IMG/VR virus record: IMGVR_UViG_3300017697_003163 | Location: 1 to 36,617 of that record | Reading direction: 5' to 3' (one strand) | Source of the DNA: a virus | Length of the DNA: 36,617 bases | Shown here: positions 20,603 to 31,400 of the stretch, piece after piece | Layout of the letters: the number at the start of each line of letters is the position of its first letter | Position numbering within the stretch: the first letter of the stretch is position 1 | Program-made: the position numbers and the translations under genes | Notes under the pieces: generated by a model | The model's database searches: none | What the model was told of the DNA's origin: nothing | What the model saw: only the letters and a program-made list of their open reading frames with translations

Positions 20603-20649
20603 CCTATTAGGGGGGAACTACCACCACCACCACCACGGAGATGTTACTC

Positions 20650-20916
20650 ATGCCTAAAGACAAAGATCCACGATTAGAGCGGGCCGGGGTTGACGGATAC
20701 AACAAGCCCAAGCGAACCCCCAAGCATCCTACGAAGTCTCATGTAGTGGTGGCCAAGGACGGGGAGCAGGTGAAGACGATCCGATTTGGGCAGCAGGGCG
20801 TGACTGGTGACCGCCAGCCGTCGAAGCGTCAATCCGCCTTTAAGGCGCGTCACGCCAAGAACATCGCCAAAGGAAAAATGTCTGCCGCCTACTGGGCGAA
20901 CAAAGTCAAGTGGTAG
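20650..20916 (+). CDS. Small basic conserved phage protein
   Basis: 88 residues from the ATG at 20650 (GGAG about 10 bases before; an in-frame ATG at 20641 is too close to that site). It is very basic: HPTKSHVVVAKDGEQVKTIRFGQQGV and FKARHAKNIAKGKMSAAYWANKVKW. This pattern is known from small proteins of marine podoviruses, of the DUF6321 type as I recall. Position directly before terminase suggests a packaging or DNA-binding accessory role. Confidence 0.75.
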   Translation: MPKDKDPRLERAGVDGYNKPKRTPKHPTKSHVVVAKDGEQVKTIRFGQQGVTGDRQPSKRQSAFKARHAKNIAKGKMSAAYWANKVKW

Positions 20917-20951
20917 GCACCCCCTAGCGTCACTTATAGGAAGGTCGGCTC

Positions 20952-22853
20952 ATGGCTCAAGGTAAGACCGCGAGCGACCCTAGGCGTCCAGTGGCTGAGT
21001 CGAAGAAACGCATGGTGGAACTGGTGGCCCAGGGCCACACGGTTAAGAATGCCGTCTCAATTATTGGGCGTTCGATTAAGTCGTATGAGTCGTGGCGTGC
21101 CACTGACCCTGACTTCTGCATTCAGATGGACCGCGCCCGCAGCGTGCGCCTGGACGAATGGCAGCACGAGAAAGTCACAGATATTGCGTTTCCCGAGTTC
21201 TCTGAGACATATCTCGGCCATCGGGTCTTCCCCCACATGATGAACGTCGTGGACATGATTGAGGGCCAGGAGCCTTCCTGGCTGCATGACTCGATGACGT
21301 ACCGCCGGGGCGAGAAAGATCTCGTGATATGTAACATGCCCCCCGAGCACGGTAAGTCCAGTTCGATCACCATGAACTATGTGGCCTACCGGATCGCCAA
21401 AGATCCGAATATCCGGGTGATGATCGTCTCCAAGACACAGACGATGGCCCGGAAGTTCCTTTTCGGTATCAAGGACCGTCTGACCCACGACCGCTATTCC
21501 AAGATGCAGCGCACGTTCGGTCCCCCTAACGGCTACGCCTCCGGCTCCGCCTCCTGGACCCAGGACATCATTTACGTCTCAGGTGAGGCCAGGGACTCCG
21601 GGGAGAAAGACCCCACCGTTCAAGCCCTTGGCATCCGTGGACATATTTATGGTGCCCGTGCTGACCTCATCATCCTCGATGACGTGATTGATGGAACGAA
21701 CGCGCATGACTACGAGAAGCAGATTGAGTGGATTCAGTCGGAGGTGATCTCACGTCTCTCCCCCTCGGGGAGTTTGCTCGTGGTGGGGACGCGGTTAGCG
21801 TCCAAGGATCTGTACCTGGAGTTGCAGAATCCTGATCGGTATCCCGATGAGGAGTCACCGTGGTCATACCTGGCCATGCCAGCAGTCCTGGAGTTCCACG
21901 ACAAGGCCGAGGATTGGGTCACGTTGTGGCCTGCATCTAACACGATGGAGATTGGCGCTAAAGGGGACGACACTGTTCCTGACGAAGACGGCCTGTATGT
22001 CAAATGGAATGGCGAACGGTTAAGTAAGAAACGTAATCGTATGGCTGCCCGTACTTGGTCAATGGTCTACATGCAATCCCAGGTCAACGAGGAAGCCATT
22101 TTTCAGCCCGCCGCCGTGGCGGCGTGCATCAATGGCGCACGAACAACTGGACTGATGCCCTCGAACGTGAACCCGGTACGCAAGGGGCGCGGAATGGAAG
22201 GCACTGTGGTGGTGGCTGGTCTTGACCCGGCAACGTCTGGGCATACCGCTGCCGTGGTTTTGGCACTAGACCCAATGAACCAGAAACGACACGTGTTGAA
22301 TGTGTTCAATAAGGCTGGTGCTAGGCCCGATGAGATCCGTGACTTGATCAAAGAGTGGACTGATCATTACGGGATCGCTGAGTGGCGTATCGAGAAGAAT
22401 GGTTTTCAGGGCTTCTTGGTTCATGACGCTGACGTTAACCAGTACCTCGCTACGCGAGGTGTACGCATCCAGGGCCACTTCACTGGAAACAACAAGCATG
22501 ATGCCGACTTCGGTGTCGCATCTATGACAATGCTGTTGAGTGGATATGAATCTGGCACTCAGTTGCTTGAACTTCCTTCCACCCAGTTCTCTGAAGGTGT
22601 GAAGGCTCTGGTCGAGCAGTTGGTCACGTGGGGTCCAAGTATATCGAAGACCCAAAAGACTGACTGCGTTATGGCGATGTGGTTCGCGGAGTTGGCGTGC
22701 AGGGACCGCGTGATCGCGCACAGCACGTTTGGTCGCACACATGCAGTGAACCCGTTCCTTACGGAATGGGATCGGGCGCAGCAGACCAGCGTGAATCTGA
22801 CTGAACTAGAAATGAATGGGGCGCTCATGCCCGTTACTGGAAGGCTGGCATGA
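20952..22853 (+). CDS. terL: Terminase large subunit
   Basis: 633 residues. The ATPase half has the variant Walker A PPEHGKSS (130-137), the strand VMIVSKTQTMARKFL and Walker B ADLIILDDVID (about 237-247). The C-terminal nuclease half begins with VVVAGLDPATSGHTAAVVLA (about 418-436), whose Asp binds catalytic metal. Residues about 20-60 (MVELVAQGHTVKNAVSIIGRSIKSYESWRATD) look like a helix-turn-helix of small-terminase type, so DNA recognition may be built in. It would cut and pump phage DNA into the prohead through the portal encoded next. AGGAAGG precedes the ATG. Confidence 0.95.
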   Translation: MAQGKTASDPRRPVAESKKRMVELVAQGHTVKNAVSIIGRSIKSYESWRATDPDFCIQMDRARSVRLDEWQHEKVTDIAFPEFSETYLGHRVFPHMMNVVDMIEGQEPSWLHDSMTYRRGEKDLVICNMPPEHGKSSSITMNYVAYRIAKDPNIRVMIVSKTQTMARKFLFGIKDRLTHDRYSKMQRTFGPPNGYASGSASWTQDIIYVSGEARDSGEKDPTVQALGIRGHIYGARADLIILDDVIDGTNAHDYEKQIEWIQSEVISRLSPSGSLLVVGTRLASKDLYLELQNPDRYPDEESPWSYLAMPAVLEFHDKAEDWVTLWPASNTMEIGAKGDDTVPDEDGLYVKWNGERLSKKRNRMAARTWSMVYMQSQVNEEAIFQPAAVAACINGARTTGLMPSNVNPVRKGRGMEGTVVVAGLDPATSGHTAAVVLALDPMNQKRHVLNVFNKAGARPDEIRDLIKEWTDHYGIAEWRIEKNGFQGFLVHDADVNQYLATRGVRIQGHFTGNNKHDADFGVASMTMLLSGYESGTQLLELPSTQFSEGVKALVEQLVTWGPSISKTQKTDCVMAMWFAELACRDRVIAHSTFGRTHAVNPFLTEWDRAQQTSVNLTELEMNGALMPVTGRLA

Positions 22854-24688
22854 ATCCAATCGAGTTGAAGGAACTGCGCTCCCTATGGGAGCGAACGAAA
22901 ACTAAGTATTCGGCTAGAGATGGCCGCATGAACAAGGTTCTGGCTGTACGCCAGGGCCGTATGCGCGACGTATTTCCCGCCCTGTTCCCTGAAGGGCCGT
23001 TCGACTCGGGCATCGTCGGTAACATGGTGGACATTGCGGCACGCGACCTGTCCGAAGTTATTGCGCCTCTTCCGTCTTTCAACTGTTCTTCGTCTTCCAG
23101 CGTCTCTGACTCTGCCCGCGACTTCGCGGAGAAGCGCACAAAGATCGTCAACGGCTACATACTTCACTCTGATGTCCAGCGTCAGATGTATACGGCTGCT
23201 GATCGCTATGTTACGTACGGTTTCACCATCGGAATGGTAGAGATTGACGATGACGCGCGACTCCCCCGTATTCACTTCCTAGACTCACGGGGCGCCTACC
23301 CCATCTTTGACCGATGGGGATGCCTGTCGGCAGTATTTTTCTCATTCTTTAAAACCCGCGACGAATTAATCGCCTCCTACCCGGACAAAATATCTCTCTT
23401 TCAGAAGAGTGTCCCAGGGTCAGGTTCCGATCTTGTTGAAGTGTTGCGCTACCACAGCGCATTGGAGGATGTGATCTTCCTCCCCGGTCGTGAAGGGGCC
23501 ATCCTTTCATCTATCCCGAATCCTATTGGCGAATGTCTTGCCGAATGGATTCAACGTCCTGGAGTCGATGACGAGTCTCACGGACAGTTCGATGACGTTC
23601 TGGCTGTACAGGTGGCTAAGGCCCGTTTCGCGCTGCTGTCACTTGAGGCGGCGCAGAAAGCAGTACAGGCTCCTATCGTTCTACCGCCAGACGCTCAGGA
23701 ACTAGCGCTCGGTCCTGATGCTGTCATTCGTACATCGAATGGCCAGCAGGTACGTCGTGTGCCTATTGAGGTGCCACAGTCAGCATTCGCGCAGCAGGGA
23801 ATCCTTGATGCCGAATTGCGTAACGGTTCACGTTACCCGGAGGCTCGTGGCGGAAACATCGACGGGTCAGTCGTCACTGGCCGTGGCGTACAGGCGTTGA
23901 TGAGTGGCTTCGACACTCAGGTACGTACCGCTCAGGCCATGTTTGCTACCGGATTCGCCAACCTTGTACGTAAAGCGTTGATGGTGGATGAGTTGGTGTG
24001 GGGTGAGGAATCCAAGACTGTTCGCGGTAACGCGAACGGAACCCCGTATGAGATCCGTTACCGCCCCATGAAGGACATCAAGGGCGACTACACGTGTGAC
24101 GTGCAGTACGGACTGATGGCTGGGCTGGACCCTAACCGTGCGCTCGTGTTCGGGTTGCAGGCACGTGGCGACAAACTGATTTCCCGTGACTTCCTCCGCT
24201 CTCAGATGCCATTCGCTCTTGACGCAATGGAGGAAGAGTCGAAGGTTGACATCGAGGAGATGCGTGATGCGTTGAAGCAGGCGGTGGCAGGCTACGCCCA
24301 AGCCATCCCGGTTCTCGCACAGGCCGGTCAAGATCCGGGCGACATTCTTTCTCGGCTTTCGCAGATCATTATTGGTCGGCAGAAAGGCCGATCTATTGAG
24401 GATGTGGTGGCGGAAGCCTTCGCTCCTGAAGAGCCAGCAGCGCCCTCCGGCGCGGAACCTCCTGGTGCCGAGCCTGGTCTAGAAGGCTCCCTAGAAGAAG
24501 GTATGTCCCCGGAGGGCGCTGCTCTGTCTGGTTTAAACGACGGAACGGGCCTCATGCAAGGGGTGGCATCCGGTCAGGCCGGAATGGCTCCTGGTGGTCG
24601 CCCCGACATGCAGACGCTTTTAGCGTCCCTGTCGGGTAGCGGTCGCCCCAATTTACAGGCCGGGGTGACTCGGCGCCTGCCCATCTAG
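22850..24688 (+). CDS. Portal protein
   Basis: 612 residues, overlapping the terminase stop (ATGA). Identification rests on position after the terminase, size, and portal-like features. The N-terminus is helical (LWERTKTKYSARDGRMNKVLAVRQGR). A wing/stem portion contains DRYVTYGFTIGMVEIDDD and PRIHFLDSRGAYPIFD. A segment from about 330 (GNIDGSVVTGRGVQALMSGFDTQVRTAQAMF) follows, then a Pro/Gly/Ala-rich C-terminal tail (about 525-612). It forms the ring through which DNA enters and leaves the capsid. A GTTTAAAC lies in the tail-coding part at 24531. Confidence 0.88.
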   Translation: MNPIELKELRSLWERTKTKYSARDGRMNKVLAVRQGRMRDVFPALFPEGPFDSGIVGNMVDIAARDLSEVIAPLPSFNCSSSSSVSDSARDFAEKRTKIVNGYILHSDVQRQMYTAADRYVTYGFTIGMVEIDDDARLPRIHFLDSRGAYPIFDRWGCLSAVFFSFFKTRDELIASYPDKISLFQKSVPGSGSDLVEVLRYHSALEDVIFLPGREGAILSSIPNPIGECLAEWIQRPGVDDESHGQFDDVLAVQVAKARFALLSLEAAQKAVQAPIVLPPDAQELALGPDAVIRTSNGQQVRRVPIEVPQSAFAQQGILDAELRNGSRYPEARGGNIDGSVVTGRGVQALMSGFDTQVRTAQAMFATGFANLVRKALMVDELVWGEESKTVRGNANGTPYEIRYRPMKDIKGDYTCDVQYGLMAGLDPNRALVFGLQARGDKLISRDFLRSQMPFALDAMEEESKVDIEEMRDALKQAVAGYAQAIPVLAQAGQDPGDILSRLSQIIIGRQKGRSIEDVVAEAFAPEEPAAPSGAEPPGAEPGLEGSLEEGMSPEGAALSGLNDGTGLMQGVASGQAGMAPGGRPDMQTLLASLSGSGRPNLQAGVTRRLPI

Positions 24689-24701
24689 TTAAGGACATGC
24701 C

Positions 24702-25022
24702 ATGGCTGAACAAGACACTGCTATCGCTCTTCAAATCAAGTGGCAAGGTATTCAGTTGTCGATACATGCAGCCGGTATGCCTTACTCGCCTGACTCAATG
24801 AACGACATCATGCTTCAGGCGAATCGTGGATGGAAACAGTTACTGAAAGACACGTCCGAATATGAGGCTGTTCCCGACGATGACGAAATCGACAGATTGG
24901 ATACGTCACTGTCAGCCTTGCAGTCGCTGCTCAGTGGGTCTGGTGATGAGGAGTGCGAATGTGACGAATGCTCTGGTGACAACGAGGAGAACCACTCCGG
25001 GGATGAGTGGGGGGGCGAGTAA
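24702..25022 (+). CDS. Small acidic virion-region protein
   Basis: 106 residues with a helical N-terminal half (IQLSIHAAGMPYSPDSMNDIMLQANRGWKQLL) and a very acidic C-terminus that contains ECECDECSGDNEENHSGDEW. No family is recognised. Its TAA overlaps the next gene's ATG (TAATG), so translation is coupled. Position between portal and the giant internal protein suggests a head or packaging accessory. Confidence 0.75.
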   Translation: MAEQDTAIALQIKWQGIQLSIHAAGMPYSPDSMNDIMLQANRGWKQLLKDTSEYEAVPDDDEIDRLDTSLSALQSLLSGSGDEECECDECSGDNEENHSGDEWGGE

Positions 25023-25435
25023 TGGCCAATGGACATGGCGGATATCGGAAACCTGGCCGACCCTCCCCGGTGAGTGGCCCCGGATCAATGTCTAAGCGCA
25101 CGGATGGTGGACCTATTGACGGTCAGTCCGTGCAGGATGTGGGTGGCTTCGAGTACGGGGGGAGAAAAGACTTTAGGGATATTCAGTCGGGTGCACCGAT
25201 GAACTCCTCTGGGACTGAGCCTCGCAAACCTGTCGCATTCACACCATTGAGCGCGCCTTCTGAACGACCCGCTGAGCCAGTAACGGCTGGTGCCGCTTTC
25301 GGCCCTGGCCCTGGCCAGGACTTATCCGCTCCCCCGTCTCGTGTCGCGCAACTGTTTAACCGGATTGCGACGGCAGGTGATGAGACCGGGGAGTTGGAGT
25401 ACATCGCCAACCTCCTTACATCGAAAGGTCTCTAA
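25022..25435 (+). CDS. Small low-complexity virion-region protein
   Basis: 137 residues from the ATG at 25022. It is rich in Gly, Pro and Ser with little predicted structure (GYRKPGRPSPVSGPGSMSKRTDGG...), ending in a short helix (RVAQLFNRIATAGDETGELEYIANLLTSKGL). It may be a flexible linker or scaffold-associated protein; no motif identifies it. It ends 5 bp before the giant gene. Confidence 0.7.
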   Translation: MANGHGGYRKPGRPSPVSGPGSMSKRTDGGPIDGQSVQDVGGFEYGGRKDFRDIQSGAPMNSSGTEPRKPVAFTPLSAPSERPAEPVTAGAAFGPGPGQDLSAPPSRVAQLFNRIATAGDETGELEYIANLLTSKGL

Positions 25436-25440
25436 CCCTC

Positions 25441-28400
25441 ATGGCTTCTCCCGAGAACAATGATCAGACCGATAACACAAACTATCTAGGTAACGTCGGT
25501 AGCATCAATGCTCGCCCGTCTCGGAAGAACCCTGGCGCTGCGGAGACACCCACTAACACGATCCGTTACCCGGAGCCGATGTCCCCAAACGAGGTGGTGG
25601 ACTCTCCTTACGCTGACACGGATGCCCCGATGGGGCGTCGTCGTGCCTTTGAGCGCACCGCTCCTGCAACTACTTTTCAGGAATATCAGGACTCTCAGGA
25701 ACGTCAGGCTCAACTGGTCCAACAGTTCTACGCCAATCGGCCTGTCGGCCCAATGAACTATGACGAGACTCGACGTGGAGCAGCCTACTCCCCCGACTCG
25801 TTCTCCTCTTTTCCTGAGTTCATTCAGGGATTGAAGGATGGCCGTTCGGTCGTCACAAATGATGGCGAATACTGGGCCAATGCTCCCGACTTGATGACAG
25901 ATAAAGAGCGCACCCTCGTAGGAACGCTCAACAGCGGTAACACTTTCGGGATTGTTTTCAAGGATTCGGTAGCAAACAAGGACGCTGCCCGTATCAATTC
26001 GGACATGATTGCGCGTCATGGCTCGATGGATGCCGAAGAGTATGCGGCCAGTCTGGCCGAGTTGAACCCGGCTATCCTCGCCAAGGCCGCTGTTTCCGGC
26101 CTGGCTCCGAGTGAAATGGGTTCCGTCGCCCGTATCCTGGCGGCGAAGAATGTTGCTGAGGTTGCTTTCACTCGTGTCGCTGCCTCGAAAGGATCACAGC
26201 AAGGCTTCCTTGCTGCACGCCAGATCATCGCTTCCGTTGAGGATGAAGGTGATCAGGGCGTGGTGGCAATGTTCTTTCAGGACATTTTGAACAGTGGATC
26301 TGAAGCGGATGACAATGGAGAGAACTGGACTTCACAGGGCATTGCCATGCTTGGCACGCTGGCTGCCCCAGTGTTCAACTTTCTCATGCTCGGCAACGAC
26401 ACGATGGTGCAGTTCGCTACGGCAATGGCTAACCGGCAGATGGAGGCATTCAGCGACTTCGGGAACGGTGACTTCGCTGGCGGAATCGGCAACACTCTGC
26501 TAGGTCTCTCCCCGGCAGCGCCTCTCTCTACACTCGTGGATGGGTCTTACGGTGAGGCAGACAAGGGCACACTGAACCAGGCAGAAATGTCTGACCTTCG
26601 CAACGAGTACGGTGACTTCGCTGTAGACGTACTGGCCGATGTTTACGAAGGCTACGCCAGGGGCGATGATGACCTGCTTGAGAAGACTTTCGCCAAGTAT
26701 GAGAACAATCCCGAGGCTTGGAGTCTAATCCAGCAGGGGATGATGGACGCCTCCATTGGCGGCAACACATCCTACTCTGACCTGTACACGAAGATTGCCT
26801 TCGCGGACCAAGGCAATCCGGGCAATGCCCTCGTTCGGGCCATGCCATTCATTGACCCCACTTCTGCGTGGGCTACTGGTATTCGTGACGTTACGAACAC
26901 GACGGCAATGCTGACGTTGGACCCTCTCAATGCTGCGTTTGGTGCCGGTGTCGCACTCAAGGGAGCCAAGTACGGTTTCTGGCTTCTCGGTAAGACGGTG
27001 AACGTGGAGAAGGCGTTTACACGAGCGAAGGTCCAGAACTGGTACAACTGGTTCGGTAAAGAACTTCAAACCTTGAAGGCTTTGGACGATGCCGGTGACA
27101 CCGTTGCCTACGGTCGCAAGTACACCACTCTTGTAAGCCAGTCGAAGAAGTACGCGAACGATGAGACTATTCGACTGTTCACAAAGCACGGGATCTTTGA
27201 CGCCGATTCGGCGCGAGACTTCTACATGTCCATGGAGTCTGTGGAGAAGATCGCTGCCGGTAAAGCATCAAAGATGCGCCCGAAGCCTGAAGGCTACGGT
27301 GCCCGTGGCAAGAAGGGGACAGGTAACCGCGAGGGCCGTGGTAAGCGTAGTCAGCGGTCAGGGCAGGTGCCGTCTACCGCCGAGGACGCTATTGCGGCTG
27401 CGGCGAGCCAGGCACAAGCACAGGTCGCTAAGCGCACTAACCGTGTCTACGTTCCTCACCAGAGTGCGGCAACGACGGTGCTCAAGCAGACCATTGGTCA
27501 GGTCCGTGGCGCTGCTGACATAACCAAATATCTGGCACGATCCACTCCTGTGCTGGATGACGTGCTGGGTTCGGACTGGGTGACCTTGACTTCCAGTGAA
27601 CGGTCAACTCGCCTCGCCTCCGTGATGGCTGATGACGCCCTCGTAGACCGTCTGGCCCGCGAGGTGGGTGACTGGTCTGTTGATGCTGCCGGTGCCCCGA
27701 AGCGCACCGTGGCAGGGCAGGCACTGGATTCCGTGCTGTCTGGGAACGGCGAGCGTGCAACCAAGTGGCGCAATGCCCTTGGCGTATCCCGGTCAGGGTG
27801 GGCTAAGAAAGGTGTGCTCCGTGGTGATGACGCATCCTTGGCACTGTCTCGTGCCGCTGACCGCTTCGCGGCAGTGTGGGCACGGATGCCTGACACTCGT
27901 GGCGGTATTGTCACTCTCGATGCCAGGGACGCTGGCAAGATCTATCAGATGATGCGCCTTGCGGGCGTGAACCGGCCCATGGCCTCCATGTTCCGCGCCG
28001 AGTGGGCGAAGATGAATCAGGCTCAACGCGAACTGGCTTTCGCTGGAATGGTTCGCACTTACGGTCGAGCCTCCGGCCTTGACCGGGTGTTGCTGGATTC
28101 CACTGGGGCGACAAAGTTTGATGAACTACTCAAGGGTGTCTCCGGCACTCGAATGAACGAGCGGTACGCAGCGGATCAGTACGATCGTTTCGGTGGCGCA
28201 ATGCGCGACGCGGACGCGCAAGGACAACTGATCCTAGATGCTGCCATTTCCGAGCATCCCGTGTACCAGGACCTTGTTGCGGCACGCCTGGAACTGGATC
28301 GCTTGAACTCAGCGAATGCACCTTTATTGGCAAGGGCGGCCCAAGAGCGGGCCGTAGAGAAAGCGCAAGACGCATGGAAGCCGGTGGCGAAAGGGCTGCG

Positions 28401-31400
28401 GGCAGACATGAAAAGACAGGTGAAGATAGCCAAGCAGTCTTGGATGGATGAGGCTAACCTTTCCAACCCTGGTGAAGTGAACGTGGGTGGCAGTACCCGT
28501 CAGGGTGCTGTCTGGTTGTCGCAAACCAATGATGCCCTGGCCATGCCTAATTTCGGTGCCTTGGATAACTTCGCCGCACGACGTTCGTACATGAACGCGC
28601 TGCTGGTCAATAACCGTGTTGGTCAGACTGTCACAGACCTGTGGACGTTTGGCACCCTTGCGGGGCCACGGTTTCAGTTACGTAACGGACTTGAGGACAT
28701 GGTTCTCTATGTCATCACTGGCGGAAAGATGGGTGCATTCTCCGAGGGCCGCCGTATCTCCACCATTGTGCGTAGCGCGACAGCACGCTTTGATCAGGAT
28801 GTTCAGAAAGCCAAGGGTGAACTGGAAGCGGCCACGAAGAAAGCCGACGACGTTCGAAAGAGGGCCACTGATCAATCGGTCATTGACGCTGCCGAGAACG
28901 TTGAGGCGAGGGCTGCGGAGCGTCTAGCCAAACTGGAGAGGGCGGGGCTGAAGCCACGGAAGTTAGGTATCGTCAACACGGCACGGATGACTCTTGCGGT
29001 TAAGTTGTCAAACAATGCTGGCCTGGCTGGCAGGGAGAACACTCTGCGGGCACGCCTAGCGGCAGCCATCTTCATGCCCATGACCTCACCCGCTGAGCGG
29101 GCTGCGGCTGCAAAACTTGGCCGCGACGGCGTGGTGGCTTTGCAGATGAAGGCATTGGCACGTCAACGTCTACTTCTGGTTAAAGACCCAGAGGCTCGCG
29201 GTATCGCTGTGCGTTTACGTCGCGGTGCTGAGATTGAAGACTTGAGCCCGCGTCAACAGGAGATCCTGAGAGACATGGACGATTTGCTTAAGTCTACGAC
29301 GGGCGAAGCGTACGAGCAGAAGGCTGCGGAAACGTCACGGCACTTGGCTGACAGTCTCATGCCAGCAGACGGAGATCTTCAACCTTTGGTTAAGGTTGGT
29401 GGCAAGTGGTACCGGCGTGTCAGGGTTGACCAGACAGCCCAGTACGTGTCCGAGCGAACCGTAGTCGGCAGGGTCACACCACCCCAGGCGGAGGGTGCTG
29501 TTCGCGCCCTGCACAACGTCACGTCCGATGGCCCCAGGGGCCAGGCAATCTTGCAGCGACTGGAACGCTGGTGGGCTGCGGAGAACCGTAGAGGCTCATC
29601 TGATGCCGCAAATATGCGGAAGATCGAAGATGAGGTTCTTAACTACATTAAGAGCCACGAGATGTGGCCCGTGTACCGGGAACGTTTTCGTCTGTACGAA
29701 CCGGCTGATGAGCGTCTGTTTGTGCAGAAAGGCTTCAAGGATGCTTCAGGGACTTTCACTACCCCAGAGGGTAAGTTCAACAAGGAGTTGCTGGACGCCC
29801 TCTGGAACCCAGAGAAGAGGGGATACTCCATCATTGATGAAGTCACTGGTGAACCAGTGGTTGCAATGGAGGACTTTCTTTCAGGGACGTTTAAACCTCC
29901 GTATCACACTGTGGCAGTGTCAGGCGAGTCGTTTCTTGTTCCAGCCGACATGGGCAGTGTTAACGCACTTATCGACAAGGGCTGGTCAGCCATGGGTCGG
30001 TCCTTGGCTCGCATGACTCGTGAACCGATCTTTAAAGCGAACTACCTTGAATCACGTAAAACGTTCCGTGCTTTGGAAGAGGTCTATGCGAAACAGTTCG
30101 GTGAAGATGCTGCACGTTCCTGGGCATCAAAGCAGTCCAGCGAACGTGCTTACGCACTCACAATGTCATACGTCGATAATCCAGCGGTTAGGTCACGTGC
30201 TGCGTACCGTGTCCGAAACGTCGCCCGGTTCTATCGGGCCATTGAGGACTTTGGTCGCCGCATGTATCGGGTGGCCAAGAATGACCCCATAGCGTTCTGG
30301 CGGGCCTCACTTATCTGGGAGGCGACTAATGAATCCGGCTTCAGCCACACGGACGAATACGGTCAGGACTACTTCGTGTACCCCGGTTCAGCCGCTGGAC
30401 TGGAGTTCTTATCGCGGTGGCTGCCGATGTTCGGCAGCACTGCCGGGTTCATGATCGGTGGCAAAGTGCAGTGGCTGTCGCCATCTGCCGACCCCGACTC
30501 GTGGATGCCTACCTTGGCATCACCGTGGGCGTCAATTGTTTACCGTCCGGTCCTTCGGGCAATCGGTGGACCCGATGACATCTTTGGCGATATCGATCGC
30601 CAACTGTTCGGTGCCATCGGTGCAGATAAGGATCTGAACCTTGACGGTCCATTGGACGGCATTCTTGGTGAGGTTATTGAGGGCCTTCCTGGTGCCTTAC
30701 CGCCGATTATCGACAAGGCGTTCCTTGGCCTGCTACCTGCGGCCCTTGGCATAGAACTTCCCGGGACTCTGTCATACAACGCGACCATGAAGGCCGCGAT
30801 GATGATGCAGGCACAGGGGCGAGGACTCAGCATGGCTGACTCCAAGGACCCCGTGAAGGCGGAGGCATACGCCAACGAACTTCGTAGTACTTCTCTTGCC
30901 GTTGTTTTTGGAATGATAGTCACGGGACTTTTCGCCCCATCCGCACCTCAATTAATGGAAGACACTGTTTCCAAGTTGGGCCGGGACTTGGGTTCCACGG
31001 GCATGCGCCCCTCATTCCTTAAAGGAATGAAGCAAGCCATGGAATCCGAGGACGGCATAGACGGGTACTGGAAGTGGATAGAAAAATGGACTTCGGAAAA
31101 CCCAGGTCTCGGCATTTACTCCTTGTCTCGCTCAGAGGCTGCGGAGATGGGCTACATGGAGCCGCTGGAGGGTAACGCAGAGTTCGCTATTCGTCACAGC
31201 GACCTGATGACCGAGTACCCGATTGGCGTGTCCATTTTTGGACCGAACACTGGTGAAGTCACCACGAAGTCTATGCGTGTGTTGAACATGTTTGACGTTC
31301 GCACACCTAAGACGCTCATTGATCAGGTGAAAGATCTGGCAACCCAGGAAGCCCGCATCGACTACCAGTTGGGTAGGCGGTACATGCAGGCGGATGTTGA

